Source of the DNA: Candidatus Treponema merdequi
GTDB taxonomy: Bacteria > Spirochaetota > Spirochaetia > Treponematales > Treponemataceae
Assembly: GCA_018064525.1 (NCBI GenBank)
Contig: JAGHVB010000029.1
Span: 1 to 60,455, forward strand
DNA: 60,455 bases
Direction of reading: 5' to 3'
Under the pieces are notes generated by a model. That model did no database searches. It saw nothing but the letters and a program-made list of their open reading frames with translations, and was not told the origin of the DNA. Shown here one piece after another: positions 9,379-18,320 of this stretch (its first letter is position 1; every line of letters begins with the position of its first letter). The translations under genes were made by a program, and so were the position numbers.

Positions 9379-10421
9379 TACTCGATATTCCACTTGCCTC
9401 GGCTTGGGTAGTATGACCAGAGTCCCTGATGTGTAAACTGAGCAGAATTTGAACCTGTTCCTTCTACCTGGTTAGAAGCATAGATAATATTTTGCAAAGC
9501 ATTTCTTTCAGGAAAGACTGCAAGAGGTGCATAAGTTTCGTAAATTGTACTCATTGTACTTGAAAGGTTTTTAAATTCCATAGCCTTGCCGGTAGCACGG
9601 TCAATGAGAACTGTTCCGTTTTGAGATGTTGCAAGAACTGAATCGTTCATTACGGCAAGTCCTGTTATGATTCCGTTTGCCGCTGTAGAAAGAACTGATA
9701 CATTACCTGTTGAGTCCATCACTTTGAGCTGTGTATAGTCACCATAGAAAATGCATGTTGCGTCAGAATATGCTGTTTCATCAGAACATGCTGCAAAATA
9801 GTCAAAAAAGAAAACAGTACCATTAAGCCATGCACATGAGTTTTTGCCATATGTTCCATATGGTGTAAAATCTGTAAAACTGTCTCCTTCAAGTTTATAA
9901 ACGGTGTTGTTGATATTTATGAATGCTGCTCTGTGATCTTTTTGAACGGCATTTGTACACATAAGAGTAACATTCTGGTATTCATCGCTTCCCATAACTC
10001 CTGAAAGCGGATGTCTGTTCCAGAAACCGTTTTTATCAAGATAATAAAGTGATCTTGAAGAAAGTTCTGTTTCTCCTTCATTTCCGTCTGTATCAAAGTT
10101 AACTACAAAGGCATAAAGGTAATCTTTGTCTGCGGCAAGGGAATGAACATGTCCGTTTGGTTTTGATGTCTGTATCCATGAACCGTGTGTTTCATTGTAC
10201 GCGCTTTTTGTAAAGATTTTTCCGTTTGCAACATAAAGTGATTCAAAATTATTTGCATCTGTAAATCTTATGACTGAAAAAATGTCACCGAGCATTGTTG
10301 CTTCTTCGAGTTTTACTTCCTGTCTTACGTGATAAAGAATAGGATCCTGACATGAAGTTAAAAATGCAGAAAAAATTAATGCAAGAGAAAAATATGTAAG
10401 TAATTTTTTAGTAAGTTTCAT
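9378..10421 (-). CDS. Putative lipoprotein, function unknown
   Basis: A 347-residue predicted lipoprotein: lysine-rich start, hydrophobic core, and lipobox FLTSC with the acylated Cys at residue 24. The mature part has repeated short beta-type segments (SLYVANGKIF, YLYAFVVNF, SVLATSQNGTVLIDRATG) that suggest a beta-propeller-like fold; this is inference from pattern only. No family is recognised. AGGAG precedes ATG 10421. It sits between an outer-membrane protein gene (21-base gap) and rarA, which it overlaps by 3 bases. Confidence 0.75.
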   Translation of the reverse strand: MKLTKKLLTYFSLALIFSAFLTSCQDPILYHVRQEVKLEEATMLGDIFSVIRFTDANNFESLYVANGKIFTKSAYNETHGSWIQTSKPNGHVHSLAADKDYLYAFVVNFDTDGNEGETELSSRSLYYLDKNGFWNRHPLSGVMGSDEYQNVTLMCTNAVQKDHRAAFININNTVYKLEGDSFTDFTPYGTYGKNSCAWLNGTVFFFDYFAACSDETAYSDATCIFYGDYTQLKVMDSTGNVSVLSTAANGIITGLAVMNDSVLATSQNGTVLIDRATGKAMEFKNLSSTMSTIYETYAPLAVFPERNALQNIIYASNQVEGTGSNSAQFTHQGLWSYYPSRGKWNIE

Positions 10422-10442
10422 GTGTTCTGTTTCTCCTGAAAA

Positions 10443-11096
10443 TTAAAAGTGATATCTGGCACAGGCTGCTGCTGTAATTCCGAGATAGTTGTCATTTTTA
10501 GCAGGATCTTTTGAAATCCACTGCGGAAGCCATAATACATTGCATTCAAGTCCTGCAGACCAGTTTTCGTTTATTCTGAAGTAACATCCTGCATCACCTT
10601 TTACAATAAGGCCCGGAAAATAAGTATACTGAAGATATGTTTCAACAGCTCCGCCTATGTTGACTGAAATTGGAAATTCAAATCGTCCGATATATGGCTG
10701 AAAAGTAACTCCGAGTGTAAACGGAATGATTGTAAACATATTGTTTCCAATTGTAGGGTTATAGGCAAACATGATTTCAGCTCCGACTGCAAAAAACTGA
10801 GACAGAAATCTATGGTAGCCGAGACTGAGTCCGCCTCCGATAAAAAGCTGTTCGTCAAATCCCAATGGAAAAACAGGCATGACTTTTAATTTTATAAACT
10901 GATCGCCGGGACCGTTCTGTGTAAGCTTCTGATCTTCTTCTTCGTAATAATCTCCGTCACCTTCGTAATCGCCTGAGTCGTCCTGATTCTGCTCTGACTC
11001 TGAAATTTCTGTTTCTGATTGTGCAAAAATGTTTTGTGGAACGGCTGCAAAAAGCATTCCCATTGCAAGAATAACAGCCTTTGAAAAGCGTTTCAT
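10443..11096 (-). CDS. Putative outer-membrane beta-barrel protein
   Basis: Has a Sec signal peptide (MKRFSKAVILAMGMLFAAVPQNIFA, cut near AQS) and then an acidic, low-complexity stretch (about residues 28-60) rich in Glu/Asp/Tyr. The rest alternates hydrophobic and polar residues in strand-sized blocks, such as GGGLSLGYHRFLSQFFAVGA, and ends ACARYHF; a terminal Phe is typical of proteins inserted in the outer membrane by BamA. At about 190 mature residues an eight-stranded small barrel is plausible. Placement beside folD recalls a small-barrel candidate near folD in T. pallidum, but I cannot verify that relationship here. Confidence 0.7.
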   Translation of the reverse strand: MKRFSKAVILAMGMLFAAVPQNIFAQSETEISESEQNQDDSGDYEGDGDYYEEEDQKLTQNGPGDQFIKLKVMPVFPLGFDEQLFIGGGLSLGYHRFLSQFFAVGAEIMFAYNPTIGNNMFTIIPFTLGVTFQPYIGRFEFPISVNIGGAVETYLQYTYFPGLIVKGDAGCYFRINENWSAGLECNVLWLPQWISKDPAKNDNYLGITAAACARYHF

Positions 11097-11226
11097 AATT
11101 CCTCACTGATAGAATTTAAATAGAAAATTTGTTATAATTTAAGAATAATACATTTTTTACTGTGTTTATTCAATAAAATTTAAATTAATAACTTTTTATT
11201 TAGTTACATATACTAAGGGGACTGAA

Positions 11227-12105
11227 ATGAGTGCTGAGATTATTGACGGAAAGGCAATTGCAGAGCAGGTAAGGGCAGATGTTGCAGAAAAAGCTGCAGA
11301 ATTAAAGAAAACTGGAATTATTCCATGCCTTGCAGTCATTTTAGTGGGTGAAAATCCAGCCAGCGTATCTTATGTTACCGGCAAGCAGAAAGCTCTTGCA
11401 GAAGCCGGAATGGCAGATAAAAGCGTCCGTTTACCGGAAAACACTACAGAAGACGAGCTTCTGGCATTAATCGACAGATTGAACAAAGATGACACAGTTC
11501 ACGGCATTCTCGTTCAACTTCCTCTTCCAAAGCATATAAACGAAGACCGCGTAATCATGGCAATTGACCCGAAAAAAGACGTTGACGGCTTTCATCCTGT
11601 AAATGTCGGAAATCTTATGATAGGCAGAAAATCATTTTTACCATGTACACCGCACGGAGTCGTAGTTCTTCTCAAAAAAATGAACATCGAGACAAGCGGA
11701 AAGCACTGCGTAATCATCGGACGCTCAAACATCGTAGGAAAGCCTCTTGCACTTCTTATGGCACAGCGCGAAGTAAATTCCACAGTAACAATCTGCCACA
11801 CGGGAACAAAAAATCTTGCAGAAATCACAAAGCAGGCAGACATCTTGGTTGCAGCTGTCGGACATCCGTCGACTGTTACACGCGATATGGTAAAACCGGG
11901 CGCTGTTGTAATTGATGTCGGGGTCAACAGAATTCCGGATGAAACAAAAAAGAGCGGTTTCAGACTTGTCGGAGACGTTGACTTTGATGCAGTTTCAGAA
12001 ACTGCTTCTTATATAACTCCAGTTCCAAAAGGTGTAGGCCCGATGACGATTGCGATGCTGATGGTCAACACTCTCGAGGCTGCAGAAAATACTTTGAATA
12101 AATAA
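11227..12105 (+). CDS. folD: Bifunctional methylenetetrahydrofolate dehydrogenase/cyclohydrolase
   Basis: Converts 5,10-methylene-THF to 10-formyl-THF with NADP, in one-carbon metabolism. Seen: [13 protein letters not shown] with the catalytic Tyr/Lys, the signature [26 protein letters not shown], the Rossmann segment [14 protein letters not shown], and [14 protein letters not shown] near the end. Length 292 is normal. ATG is preceded by AAGGGGA. It is followed after 11 bases by miaB. The 130-base gap to the divergent outer-membrane gene must hold promoters for both. Confidence 0.97.
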   Translation: MSAEIIDGKAIAEQVRADVAEKAAELKKTGIIPCLAVILVGENPASVSYVTGKQKALAEAGMADKSVRLPENTTEDELLALIDRLNKDDTVHGILVQLPLPKHINEDRVIMAIDPKKDVDGFHPVNVGNLMIGRKSFLPCTPHGVVVLLKKMNIETSGKHCVIIGRSNIVGKPLALLMAQREVNSTVTICHTGTKNLAEITKQADILVAAVGHPSTVTRDMVKPGAVVIDVGVNRIPDETKKSGFRLVGDVDFDAVSETASYITPVPKGVGPMTIAMLMVNTLEAAENTLNK

Positions 12106-12116
12106 GTGGAATCTGT

Positions 12117-13502
12117 ATGACTTATTTTTTTGAAACTTACGGCTGCCAGATGAACATTGCTGAGTCTGCGGCAGTTGAACAGCTTTTAATTTCCCGCGGA
12201 TGGACAAAGGCAGATGATGTTCAGGTCTGCGATATGGCAATCATCAATACATGTTCTGTCAGACAGACTGCAGAAAACAGAATACTTGGAAGGCTCGGAT
12301 GGTTTACAGGTCTTAAGGCACTCCGCGAAAAAAGACCTGGGGCAAAATCAAAGACTCTTGAAATTGCCGCAGAATATGTCAAAGACGGCGCTAAACCGAT
12401 TACTGTTGTCGTAATGGGATGTATGGCAGAACGGCTTTTGAAATCACTTCAGATTGATTTTCCTGTCGTTGATTATGTCGTTGGAACTTACGCAAAAAAG
12501 CAGTTTGGCGAGATCATTAATGCCGTAGAAAATAATATTGATCCGAAAAATTTAAAGCTTGTAAATGATCCTGACGGTTATGAATTTTCACCTCTTTCAC
12601 TTGAGCCCGGAAACTTTTCGGCCTTTGTTCCAATCATGCACGGATGCAATAATTTCTGTTCATACTGTATCGTTCCGTATGTACGGGGCAGGGAAAAAAG
12701 CCGCAGCACAGAAGATATCCTTAAAGAAATTGATTTTCTTTCTAAGAACGGCGTAAAGGAAATTACTCTTCTCGGGCAGAATGTCAATTCATATCATTAT
12801 AACGAAATTGACTTTCCGGAACTGTTGAAAATCATCTGTGATCATATCGATGAAACTGAAAGTGAAATCGGCTGGGTAAGATTTATGTCGAGTCATCCGA
12901 AAGATCTTTCTGATAAATTGATTTCAATCATCAAAGAACGAAAACAGCTTTGTCATCACATTCATCTTCCTGTTCAGCACGGTTCTACAAAAGTCCTCAA
13001 AGAAATGAACAGAAAATATTCCCGTGAAGATTATCTTGCTCTCGTTTCAAAAATTAAAAAAGAAATTCCTGATGTTTCGCTTACGACTGACATCATGGTC
13101 GGATTTCCTGGCGAAACAGAAGAAGAGTTTGAAGAAGTACTTTCTCTTCAGAGAGAAATTCTATACGAAACAGCTTTTATGTATTACTATAATCCTAGAG
13201 AAGGAACTCCGGCTTCTATCCGTCCTGATCAGATTGATGTCGAAGTTAAGAAGCAGCGTCTTCAGAAAGTCATTGACCTTCAGCTTGAGATTACAAAAGG
13301 CGAAATGACAAAGCGAATCGGAAATTCTGTTACTGTTCTCGTAGAAAAAGTAAGTCATGATGATAAGACAGAACTTCTCGGTAAGACACCGCAGGATGAA
13401 CGCATTGCATTTAAAGGCGATGAAAACCTGATCGGAAAATTTGTTGATGTAAAGATTGAAAGTCTTTCAGGCAATACTTTCCGTGGAACTGTTTTGAATT
13501 AG
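12117..13502 (+). CDS. miaB: tRNA-2-methylthio-N6-dimethylallyladenosine synthase
   Basis: Radical-SAM methylthiotransferase that modifies adenosine 37 of tRNAs reading U-starting codons. The N-terminal MTTase domain supplies three Cys for the auxiliary cluster (YGCQMN, NTCSVR, MGCMAE). The radical-SAM CxxxCxxC is in HGCNNFCSYCIVPYVRG. TDIMVGFPGETEEEFEE is the typical SAM-region motif, and a TRAM RNA-binding domain ends the protein (about residues 390-461). MiaB is preferred over RimO or MtaB because of the MiaB-type ETYGCQMN start and SYCIVPYVRG. Likely cotranscribed with folD. Confidence 0.95.
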   Translation: MTYFFETYGCQMNIAESAAVEQLLISRGWTKADDVQVCDMAIINTCSVRQTAENRILGRLGWFTGLKALREKRPGAKSKTLEIAAEYVKDGAKPITVVVMGCMAERLLKSLQIDFPVVDYVVGTYAKKQFGEIINAVENNIDPKNLKLVNDPDGYEFSPLSLEPGNFSAFVPIMHGCNNFCSYCIVPYVRGREKSRSTEDILKEIDFLSKNGVKEITLLGQNVNSYHYNEIDFPELLKIICDHIDETESEIGWVRFMSSHPKDLSDKLISIIKERKQLCHHIHLPVQHGSTKVLKEMNRKYSREDYLALVSKIKKEIPDVSLTTDIMVGFPGETEEEFEEVLSLQREILYETAFMYYYNPREGTPASIRPDQIDVEVKKQRLQKVIDLQLEITKGEMTKRIGNSVTVLVEKVSHDDKTELLGKTPQDERIAFKGDENLIGKFVDVKIESLSGNTFRGTVLN

Positions 13503-13534
13503 AGTTGTTTATATAAATAAGGAGTGTGTGGAAT

Positions 13535-13936
13535 ATGATAGCTAAGTTAATCAGTCTGATTGCAATACTTGTTCTGTTTGCTTTTTTTATGGGTTTTAAC
13601 CTTGATAATAAATGTAATATCTGGCTTTTTTATAAAACATTTGAAAACGTTCCGGCTTTCATGAACTCACTTATTTCATTTGCTTTTGGAGTTCTCTGTA
13701 CACTTCCTTTTGCTTTAGTCAGAAAATATAAAAAGACAAAAGAAATTGAACAGCGTGAAAACGAAAAAGCAAAAAGAAAAGCTGCGAGAAAAAATTCATC
13801 ATCAGAAACAAAAATTGAAATTGCTGATTCGGAAAATAAACCGCTTTCAAAAAGAGATTTCATTCTCAGTAAAATTAATAAATTAAAAAAACAGAATGTA
13901 AAAGAAACATCAGAAACAGAAAGTGATTCAGAATAA
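13535..13936 (+). CDS. Small LapA-like inner-membrane protein
   Basis: About 133 residues with two predicted membrane helices (about residues 5-25 and 45-65) separated by a short loop, then a long Lys/Glu-rich cytoplasmic tail likely to form a coiled coil. The layout resembles LapA/DUF1049 proteins of the lipopolysaccharide-assembly type. The frame can be read from GTG 13526, but that codon lies inside the binding site TAAGGAG (13518-13524); ATG 13535 is correctly spaced. It opens the envelope-related run that continues to lptB. Confidence 0.65.
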   Translation: MIAKLISLIAILVLFAFFMGFNLDNKCNIWLFYKTFENVPAFMNSLISFAFGVLCTLPFALVRKYKKTKEIEQRENEKAKRKAARKNSSSETKIEIADSENKPLSKRDFILSKINKLKKQNVKETSETESDSE

Positions 13937-13958
13937 AAAAATGCATTTGGATATTGAT

Positions 13959-15044
13959 ATGAAAAAAAATTATAAGGCTTTTGTTTTATTGCAGTTACTA
14001 CTTTGCTTCTCATTGTCTGCACAGAATAATGCAGTGCTGCCTGTTTCAAAAGCACTTGAGTGTGAAACTGTAGAAGAATCAATTTCATATCTGAATAAGC
14101 AGATTGAAAAAACAGAAGCCTCTTCTGATAAAAGAATCCTTTATGTCTTTAAAGCTTCGGTTGAAGAACAGGCTTCGATGTATGTTGATGCCTCAAAGTC
14201 TTACGCAAAAGCTGCAGGCTTGAAAATTACGCAGGAAGAAATCAATTCTTTTAAACTTCCCAAAAATGCAAAGCCGGAAGAAAAAATTGTTTATAATATT
14301 TTAAAAAAGACTTCCAGTATTCTTGTTCTTGATGCAGTAAGAACAAGCCTTAATGCAGGAGAATCGGAAACTGCAAAAAGTTATTTAAATTCTTCAATCA
14401 GAAATTCTAAAGACGAAAAAATTCAGGCAAAGATTAAACTTTATGAAGTGTGGGCTTCTCTTTGCGGACAGATTAGCGAAGATGAATTTAATTCAATTAT
14501 ATATCTTTTAAAAGCTTATTCTGGAATGCCGGATATGAAATCTGTCCGTGTTTCTGTTCTGTTTACGCTCTGGTATATAAATAATGATTCAGATGCTTCG
14601 AAAATTTTACGGGATGAATATCCAAAGAGTGCAGAAGCTCAGATTGTTACCGGAAATTCTCAGCTGATGCCGACACCGTTCTGGTTTTTTGTGGAACGTC
14701 GGGGTAATGCACTTTCTGCTTCGTCTGGAAATAAAAATATAAATTCTGCCGGACAGAAAATTTCAAATATTGAAGTTGCGAAAGTTAAATCTGAAGAACC
14801 TGAAAATCAGGACGGTAAATCAGATGAAAAAATCAAGCGCCAGCAGGTAGGCCTTTTTGGAAAAAAAGAAAACGCCGAATCTCTAGTTTTAAGATTAAAA
14901 GAAAAAGGATTTACTGCAAAAATTGAAGAAGAAAAAAGACCTTCTGGAAATATTTACTTTATTGTAACAGTTGATGAAAATCCGGAAGGTAATATGGGAT
15001 TAAAGTTAAAGACAGCAGGCTTTGACTGTTATCCGATTTTTTAA
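13959..15044 (+). CDS. Secreted protein with C-terminal SPOR-like domain
   Basis: Signal peptide MKKNYKAFVLLQLLLCFSLSAQ, then a helical, probably TPR-like region (about residues 30-220), a Ser/Lys-rich linker, and at the end a roughly 70-residue SPOR-like fold: QQVGLFGKKENAESLVLRLK ... GFTAKIEEE ... YFIVTVDE. SPOR domains bind denuded glycan strands in septal peptidoglycan, so a periplasmic, wall-associated place is likely. The start at ATG 13959 was chosen because it begins the signal peptide; upstream GTG 13923 and ATG 13941 would bury it. The binding site there is weak. Confidence 0.7.
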   Translation: MKKNYKAFVLLQLLLCFSLSAQNNAVLPVSKALECETVEESISYLNKQIEKTEASSDKRILYVFKASVEEQASMYVDASKSYAKAAGLKITQEEINSFKLPKNAKPEEKIVYNILKKTSSILVLDAVRTSLNAGESETAKSYLNSSIRNSKDEKIQAKIKLYEVWASLCGQISEDEFNSIIYLLKAYSGMPDMKSVRVSVLFTLWYINNDSDASKILRDEYPKSAEAQIVTGNSQLMPTPFWFFVERRGNALSASSGNKNINSAGQKISNIEVAKVKSEEPENQDGKSDEKIKRQQVGLFGKKENAESLVLRLKEKGFTAKIEEEKRPSGNIYFIVTVDENPEGNMGLKLKTAGFDCYPIF

Positions 15045-15078
15045 TTTTTTTATTTTTTTTTTGCAAAGGAGAAAATAG

Positions 15079-16164
15079 ATGGATAGTAAAAAAACAGTTC
15101 AGACGATTTTTATTTTTGCACTTCTTGCACTTTTTCTTACGGCCTGTATTGCAATGATATATCCTTTTTTTACAGTTATTCTCTGGGCAACTCTTTTATA
15201 TATAATTTTCAGACCGTTACACGGAAAACTGATTTTAAAACTTGATTCTAAAAAAAAGTTTTATAAACTTAAAAAAAATCTCATCGCAGGATTATTTGCT
15301 GTCGGAATTCTTTTTATTATTATCATTCCTTTGATTTTTATTTCTTTTCTTCTGCTGCAGGAATTGACAGCTTTCTTTCAGAATGCACTTTCTTTTATAA
15401 AAAATAATCCGTCTTATTTTTCAAAAGACGGACCTTTTGGAAATATTTTTAATTTTTTTACATCTCGTGGAATTGATATTCCGAATTTTGATCTTGCTTC
15501 AATTCAGAATTATCTCATCAGTTTTATTCAGTCGTACAGTTCAAAATTTCTTTCTCTTGGAACTTCAGTTGTAAGTAAAACTGGAAATTTTATCATTTCA
15601 CTTTTGTTTGTTGTGTTTGCACTTTTCTTTTTCTTTCTTGACGGACAATATCTTATTGAAGTATTTAAAAAAGCTCTTCCTGTAAAGAATGTCTATATGG
15701 ACATTCTTACTCAGAAATTTGCAGAAATAACAAGGAAACTTTTTTCAGGATATATTCTTGTAGCTCTTTATCAGGGCGTTGCTTCATTTATCATAATGAC
15801 AATTTTTCATGTCAGAGGCTCTCTTCTGTTTTCCGTTATCCTGATGTTTGCTTCTTTTATTCCGATTTTTGGTGCGTCTATTGTCTGGCTCCCGATTGGA
15901 ATCGTAATGTGTTTTACAGTTTCAATGTTTAAGGGAATTCTGTTTTTACTTTTATGCGGTTTCTGCGTAAGTTTTCTTGATAATTTTCTCAGACCGTTTC
16001 TGCTTAAAGACAGAATAAATATTCATCCGTTAATAATTTTCTTTTCAATTCTCGGTGGATTAAAAGTTTTTGGAATGAACGGTTTGATCTTAGGACCTTT
16101 AGTTGTAATTTTGTTTTTTACAGTTCTTGATCTTCTTGTTAATACAAAAGATATGGAGCTTTGA
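15079..16164 (+). CDS. AI-2E/PerM family membrane protein
   Basis: A 361-residue polytopic membrane protein with about eight hydrophobic segments and a soluble insertion at about residues 90-160, as in the PerM/TqsA/YtvI family. Members have been linked to export of autoinducer-2, ion antiport, or unknown substrates; the substrate cannot be read from sequence. The family feature GASIVWLPIGIVMC followed by FLDNFLRPFLLKDR is present. A good GGAG site precedes ATG 15079. Its stop lies two bases before the start of the LptC/LptA-like gene. Confidence 0.88.
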   Translation: MDSKKTVQTIFIFALLALFLTACIAMIYPFFTVILWATLLYIIFRPLHGKLILKLDSKKKFYKLKKNLIAGLFAVGILFIIIIPLIFISFLLLQELTAFFQNALSFIKNNPSYFSKDGPFGNIFNFFTSRGIDIPNFDLASIQNYLISFIQSYSSKFLSLGTSVVSKTGNFIISLLFVVFALFFFFLDGQYLIEVFKKALPVKNVYMDILTQKFAEITRKLFSGYILVALYQGVASFIIMTIFHVRGSLLFSVILMFASFIPIFGASIVWLPIGIVMCFTVSMFKGILFLLLCGFCVSFLDNFLRPFLLKDRINIHPLIIFFSILGGLKVFGMNGLILGPLVVILFFTVLDLLVNTKDMEL

Positions 16165-16166
16165 CA

Positions 16167-17309
16167 ATGAAAAAATATTTCCTGTTCTGTATTTCAGGTA
16201 TTCTCTTTTTCTCAGTCTCTGGATGTTCATTAAAATATAATCGTGAACTTCTTTCAGAAGAAAATGCTCCTCAGTTAAGACTCGAAAATATCGTTATGAG
16301 AAAATATAATGATAATAAAAAAAGTCTCGAGCTTAAAAGTTCTGTTTATGAACAGTATAAAAGTGCAAATCTTTCCTATGCCAGAGACGCTGTTTTTACT
16401 TTGTATGACAGTGACATGAAGCAGACTTCTACCGGAGAAGCTTCTTTGCTCAGTGCAAATACAAGAGAAGAAGTTTTTTCATTGTTTGGTGGAATTGATT
16501 TTTACGATAGTACGCAGAACCTGAAAATTAATGGTGATTCTTTAAGATGGAATGGAAAAACTGAACAGCTTGTTTCTGCAAAAGGAAAAGAAATTACAAT
16601 TCATAAAGATGATCTGATAATTTCTGGAAAAGATTTTTCTGCAAGTGCTGTAAGCAATACATTTTTGTTTTCAAGTTCTGTTCATGGATCACAGGTTTTC
16701 GTAAATGAAACAGACGGCTCCAAAGAAGAAATTACATTCTATGGCGATTCAATGCAGGGTAGTGTATCAAATTCCAAAGAAAGTTCCAAACAGAATTCTA
16801 CGATACTCTCCGGTAACGCAATTGTAAAAACTTCTACAATGGAAATTAAAGCTGATTCAATTGAACTTACTGGAAATGATTTTGATATAATAAAAGCTTC
16901 TGGAAATATAAAGGGAACAAATACGGAATCTGAACTTGAATTTTCTGCAGAGACTCTTGAATATAACCGTGAAACTAAAATTGTAGTTCTTTCTGGCGGA
17001 GTAGAATTAAAAGATTTAAAAAATGATGTAACTGCAAAAGCACAGATTATAGAATATGATCAGAATACTGATGTTGCAATCATGCAGATCGATGTTGAAC
17101 TTAAACAGAAACAGAATGTCTGTACGGGAGCATATTCTGTTTACAGAAAAAAAGAACAGACTCTCGAATTAAGCGGAAATGCAAGCGTAAAACAGTCAGA
17201 CGATACATTCCGCGCGCAGTATATTTCATTTGACATGGATACAGAAGAAATTGTAATGGACGGTAATATTCGTGGAACTGTAACAACAAAAAAGACGGAG
17301 TCAGAATAA
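16167..17309 (+). CDS. LptC/LptA-like lipoprotein of lipid export
   Basis: Likely periplasmic bridge component of an Lpt-type exporter that takes amphipathic lipid from the inner-membrane ABC transporter. Signal peptide ending in lipobox VSGC (Cys near residue 20). The first ~175 residues look LptC-like (DIFYDS/GDSLRWNGK pattern); the rest has repeated OstA/LptA-like strands (NAIVKTSTMEIKADSIEL, SGGVELKDLKNDVTAKA, LSGNASVKQSDDTFRAQYI). It thus appears to combine LptC and LptA in one chain. ATG 16167 is chosen over TTG 16161 because GGAG lies at 16155-16158. It overlaps lptB as TAATG. Confidence 0.8.
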   Translation: MKKYFLFCISGILFFSVSGCSLKYNRELLSEENAPQLRLENIVMRKYNDNKKSLELKSSVYEQYKSANLSYARDAVFTLYDSDMKQTSTGEASLLSANTREEVFSLFGGIDFYDSTQNLKINGDSLRWNGKTEQLVSAKGKEITIHKDDLIISGKDFSASAVSNTFLFSSSVHGSQVFVNETDGSKEEITFYGDSMQGSVSNSKESSKQNSTILSGNAIVKTSTMEIKADSIELTGNDFDIIKASGNIKGTNTESELEFSAETLEYNRETKIVVLSGGVELKDLKNDVTAKAQIIEYDQNTDVAIMQIDVELKQKQNVCTGAYSVYRKKEQTLELSGNASVKQSDDTFRAQYISFDMDTEEIVMDGNIRGTVTTKKTESE

Positions 17310-18226
17310 TGTCAGACGAAGAAATGTTTTTAAATACCGGAATTTCATCAGAAATACAGAACCCAACAGAAGAACCTGCTTCCGAAGTTCCATCTGAAAT
17401 GCAGACCCCAACAGAAGAACCTGCTTCCGAAGTTCCACTTGAAATACAGAATTCAACGGAAGAACAGATTCCCGAAGTTCCACCGGAAGTGCAGCCGGTA
17501 ATTCATACACTCAGGGCTTCGTCTCTTTATAAAACTTTTGGACGAAAAAAGGTTGTACAGGGAATTGATTTTGAAATGCACACCGGTGAAGTTTTAGGTC
17601 TTTTGGGACCGAACGGTTCTGGAAAAACAACTACTTTTTATATGATTGTCGGTTTTTATAAACCAACTCAGGGAGAAGTTTTTCTTGATGGAAACAGAAT
17701 GACAGAACTTCCGATGTATCGTCGTGCTCAGAGCGGAATATCGTATCTTCCGCAGGAGCCGTCCGTATTTAAAAAAATGACTGTTGAAGATAATATCTGG
17801 TCAATTATTGAAACCAGAAAAGATCTGACTCTTAAAGAAAAGAAAAATCTGCTTGAACAGCTTATTGAGGAATTTGCGATAACAAGAATCAGAAAACAGA
17901 AAGCATATACACTTTCGGGTGGAGAACGAAGAAGAACGGAAATTGCCCGAAGTCTTGCAATTCAGCCAAAATTTCTTATGCTTGATGAACCTTTTGCAGG
18001 AATAGACCCGATTGCAGTTTCTGATATCAAAAATCTGATAAAAATACTCGTAAAGCGGGATATCGGAATACTTATAACAGATCATAATGTCCGCGATACT
18101 CTTGAAATTACAGACCGTGCTATTATTATTAATAACGGTCAGATTATTACACAGGGAACTAAGGAAGAGATTTTACAGTCTGAACAGGCAAGAACTATAT
18201 ATCTTGGCGCTGATTTCGAAATGTAA
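17309..18226 (+). CDS. lptB: LptB-like ABC transporter ATPase with repeat-bearing N-terminal extension
   Basis: ATPase of the LPS-type export complex. The ABC core starts at about residue 68: Walker A GLLGPNGSGKTTTFYM, Q-loop SYLPQEPSVF, signature LSGGERRRTEIARSLA, Walker B FLMLDEPFAGIDP, H-loop ITDHNVRDT. Core length matches LptB (about 240). The first ~65 residues are extra: three 15-residue repeats rich in Glu, Pro and Thr, then a fourth partial copy. Such an extension is not part of LptB. A terminator hairpin follows at 18250-18282. Confidence 0.9.
   Translation: MSDEEMFLNTGISSEIQNPTEEPASEVPSEMQTPTEEPASEVPLEIQNSTEEQIPEVPPEVQPVIHTLRASSLYKTFGRKKVVQGIDFEMHTGEVLGLLGPNGSGKTTTFYMIVGFYKPTQGEVFLDGNRMTELPMYRRAQSGISYLPQEPSVFKKMTVEDNIWSIIETRKDLTLKEKKNLLEQLIEEFAITRIRKQKAYTLSGGERRRTEIARSLAIQPKFLMLDEPFAGIDPIAVSDIKNLIKILVKRDIGILITDHNVRDTLEITDRAIIINNGQIITQGTKEEILQSEQARTIYLGADFEM
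17351..17500 (+). repeat. 45-bp tandem repeat inside lptB 5' end
   Basis: Units start at 17351, 17396 and 17441, with a partial fourth at 17486. Each 45-bp unit encodes 15 residues of the type E-I-Q-x-P-T-E-E-P-A-S-E-V-P-x. The first two units are nearly identical in DNA; the third is diverged. The reading frame is kept, so copy number could change by slippage without breaking the ATPase. Confidence 0.9.
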
Positions 18227-18249
18227 CTTTTCAAATTCTGTAAAAAATT

Positions 18250-18283
18250 AAGGTTTTTACTATGATATTAAAAATCTTTTTTA
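18250..18283 (+). terminator. Probable terminator after lptB
   Basis: AAGGTTTTTA (18250-18259) pairs with TAAAAATCTT (18269-18278, one G-T pair) and runs into TTTT. It lies 24 bases after the lptB stop and just before the cheA promoter. Confidence 0.6.
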
Positions 18284-18284
18284 C

Positions 18285-18312
18285 TTGACTTCTGACACAG
18301 AAAGGTTAAAAT
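18285..18312 (+). promoter_or_regulatory. Candidate cheA promoter
   Basis: TTGACT (18285-18290), 16-base spacer, TAAAAT (18307-18312). The start codon of cheA is at 18321, so transcription would begin at or within a base or two of the ATG. No Shine-Dalgarno sequence is present. Confidence 0.55.
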
Positions 18313-18320
18313 AGAAGAAT

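Noticed and set aside
17351-17500. Repeats as a CRISPR-like or mobile element
   Set aside because: Units are contiguous without spacers and stay in the lptB frame; a coding tandem repeat explains them. No CRISPR array was seen in the window.
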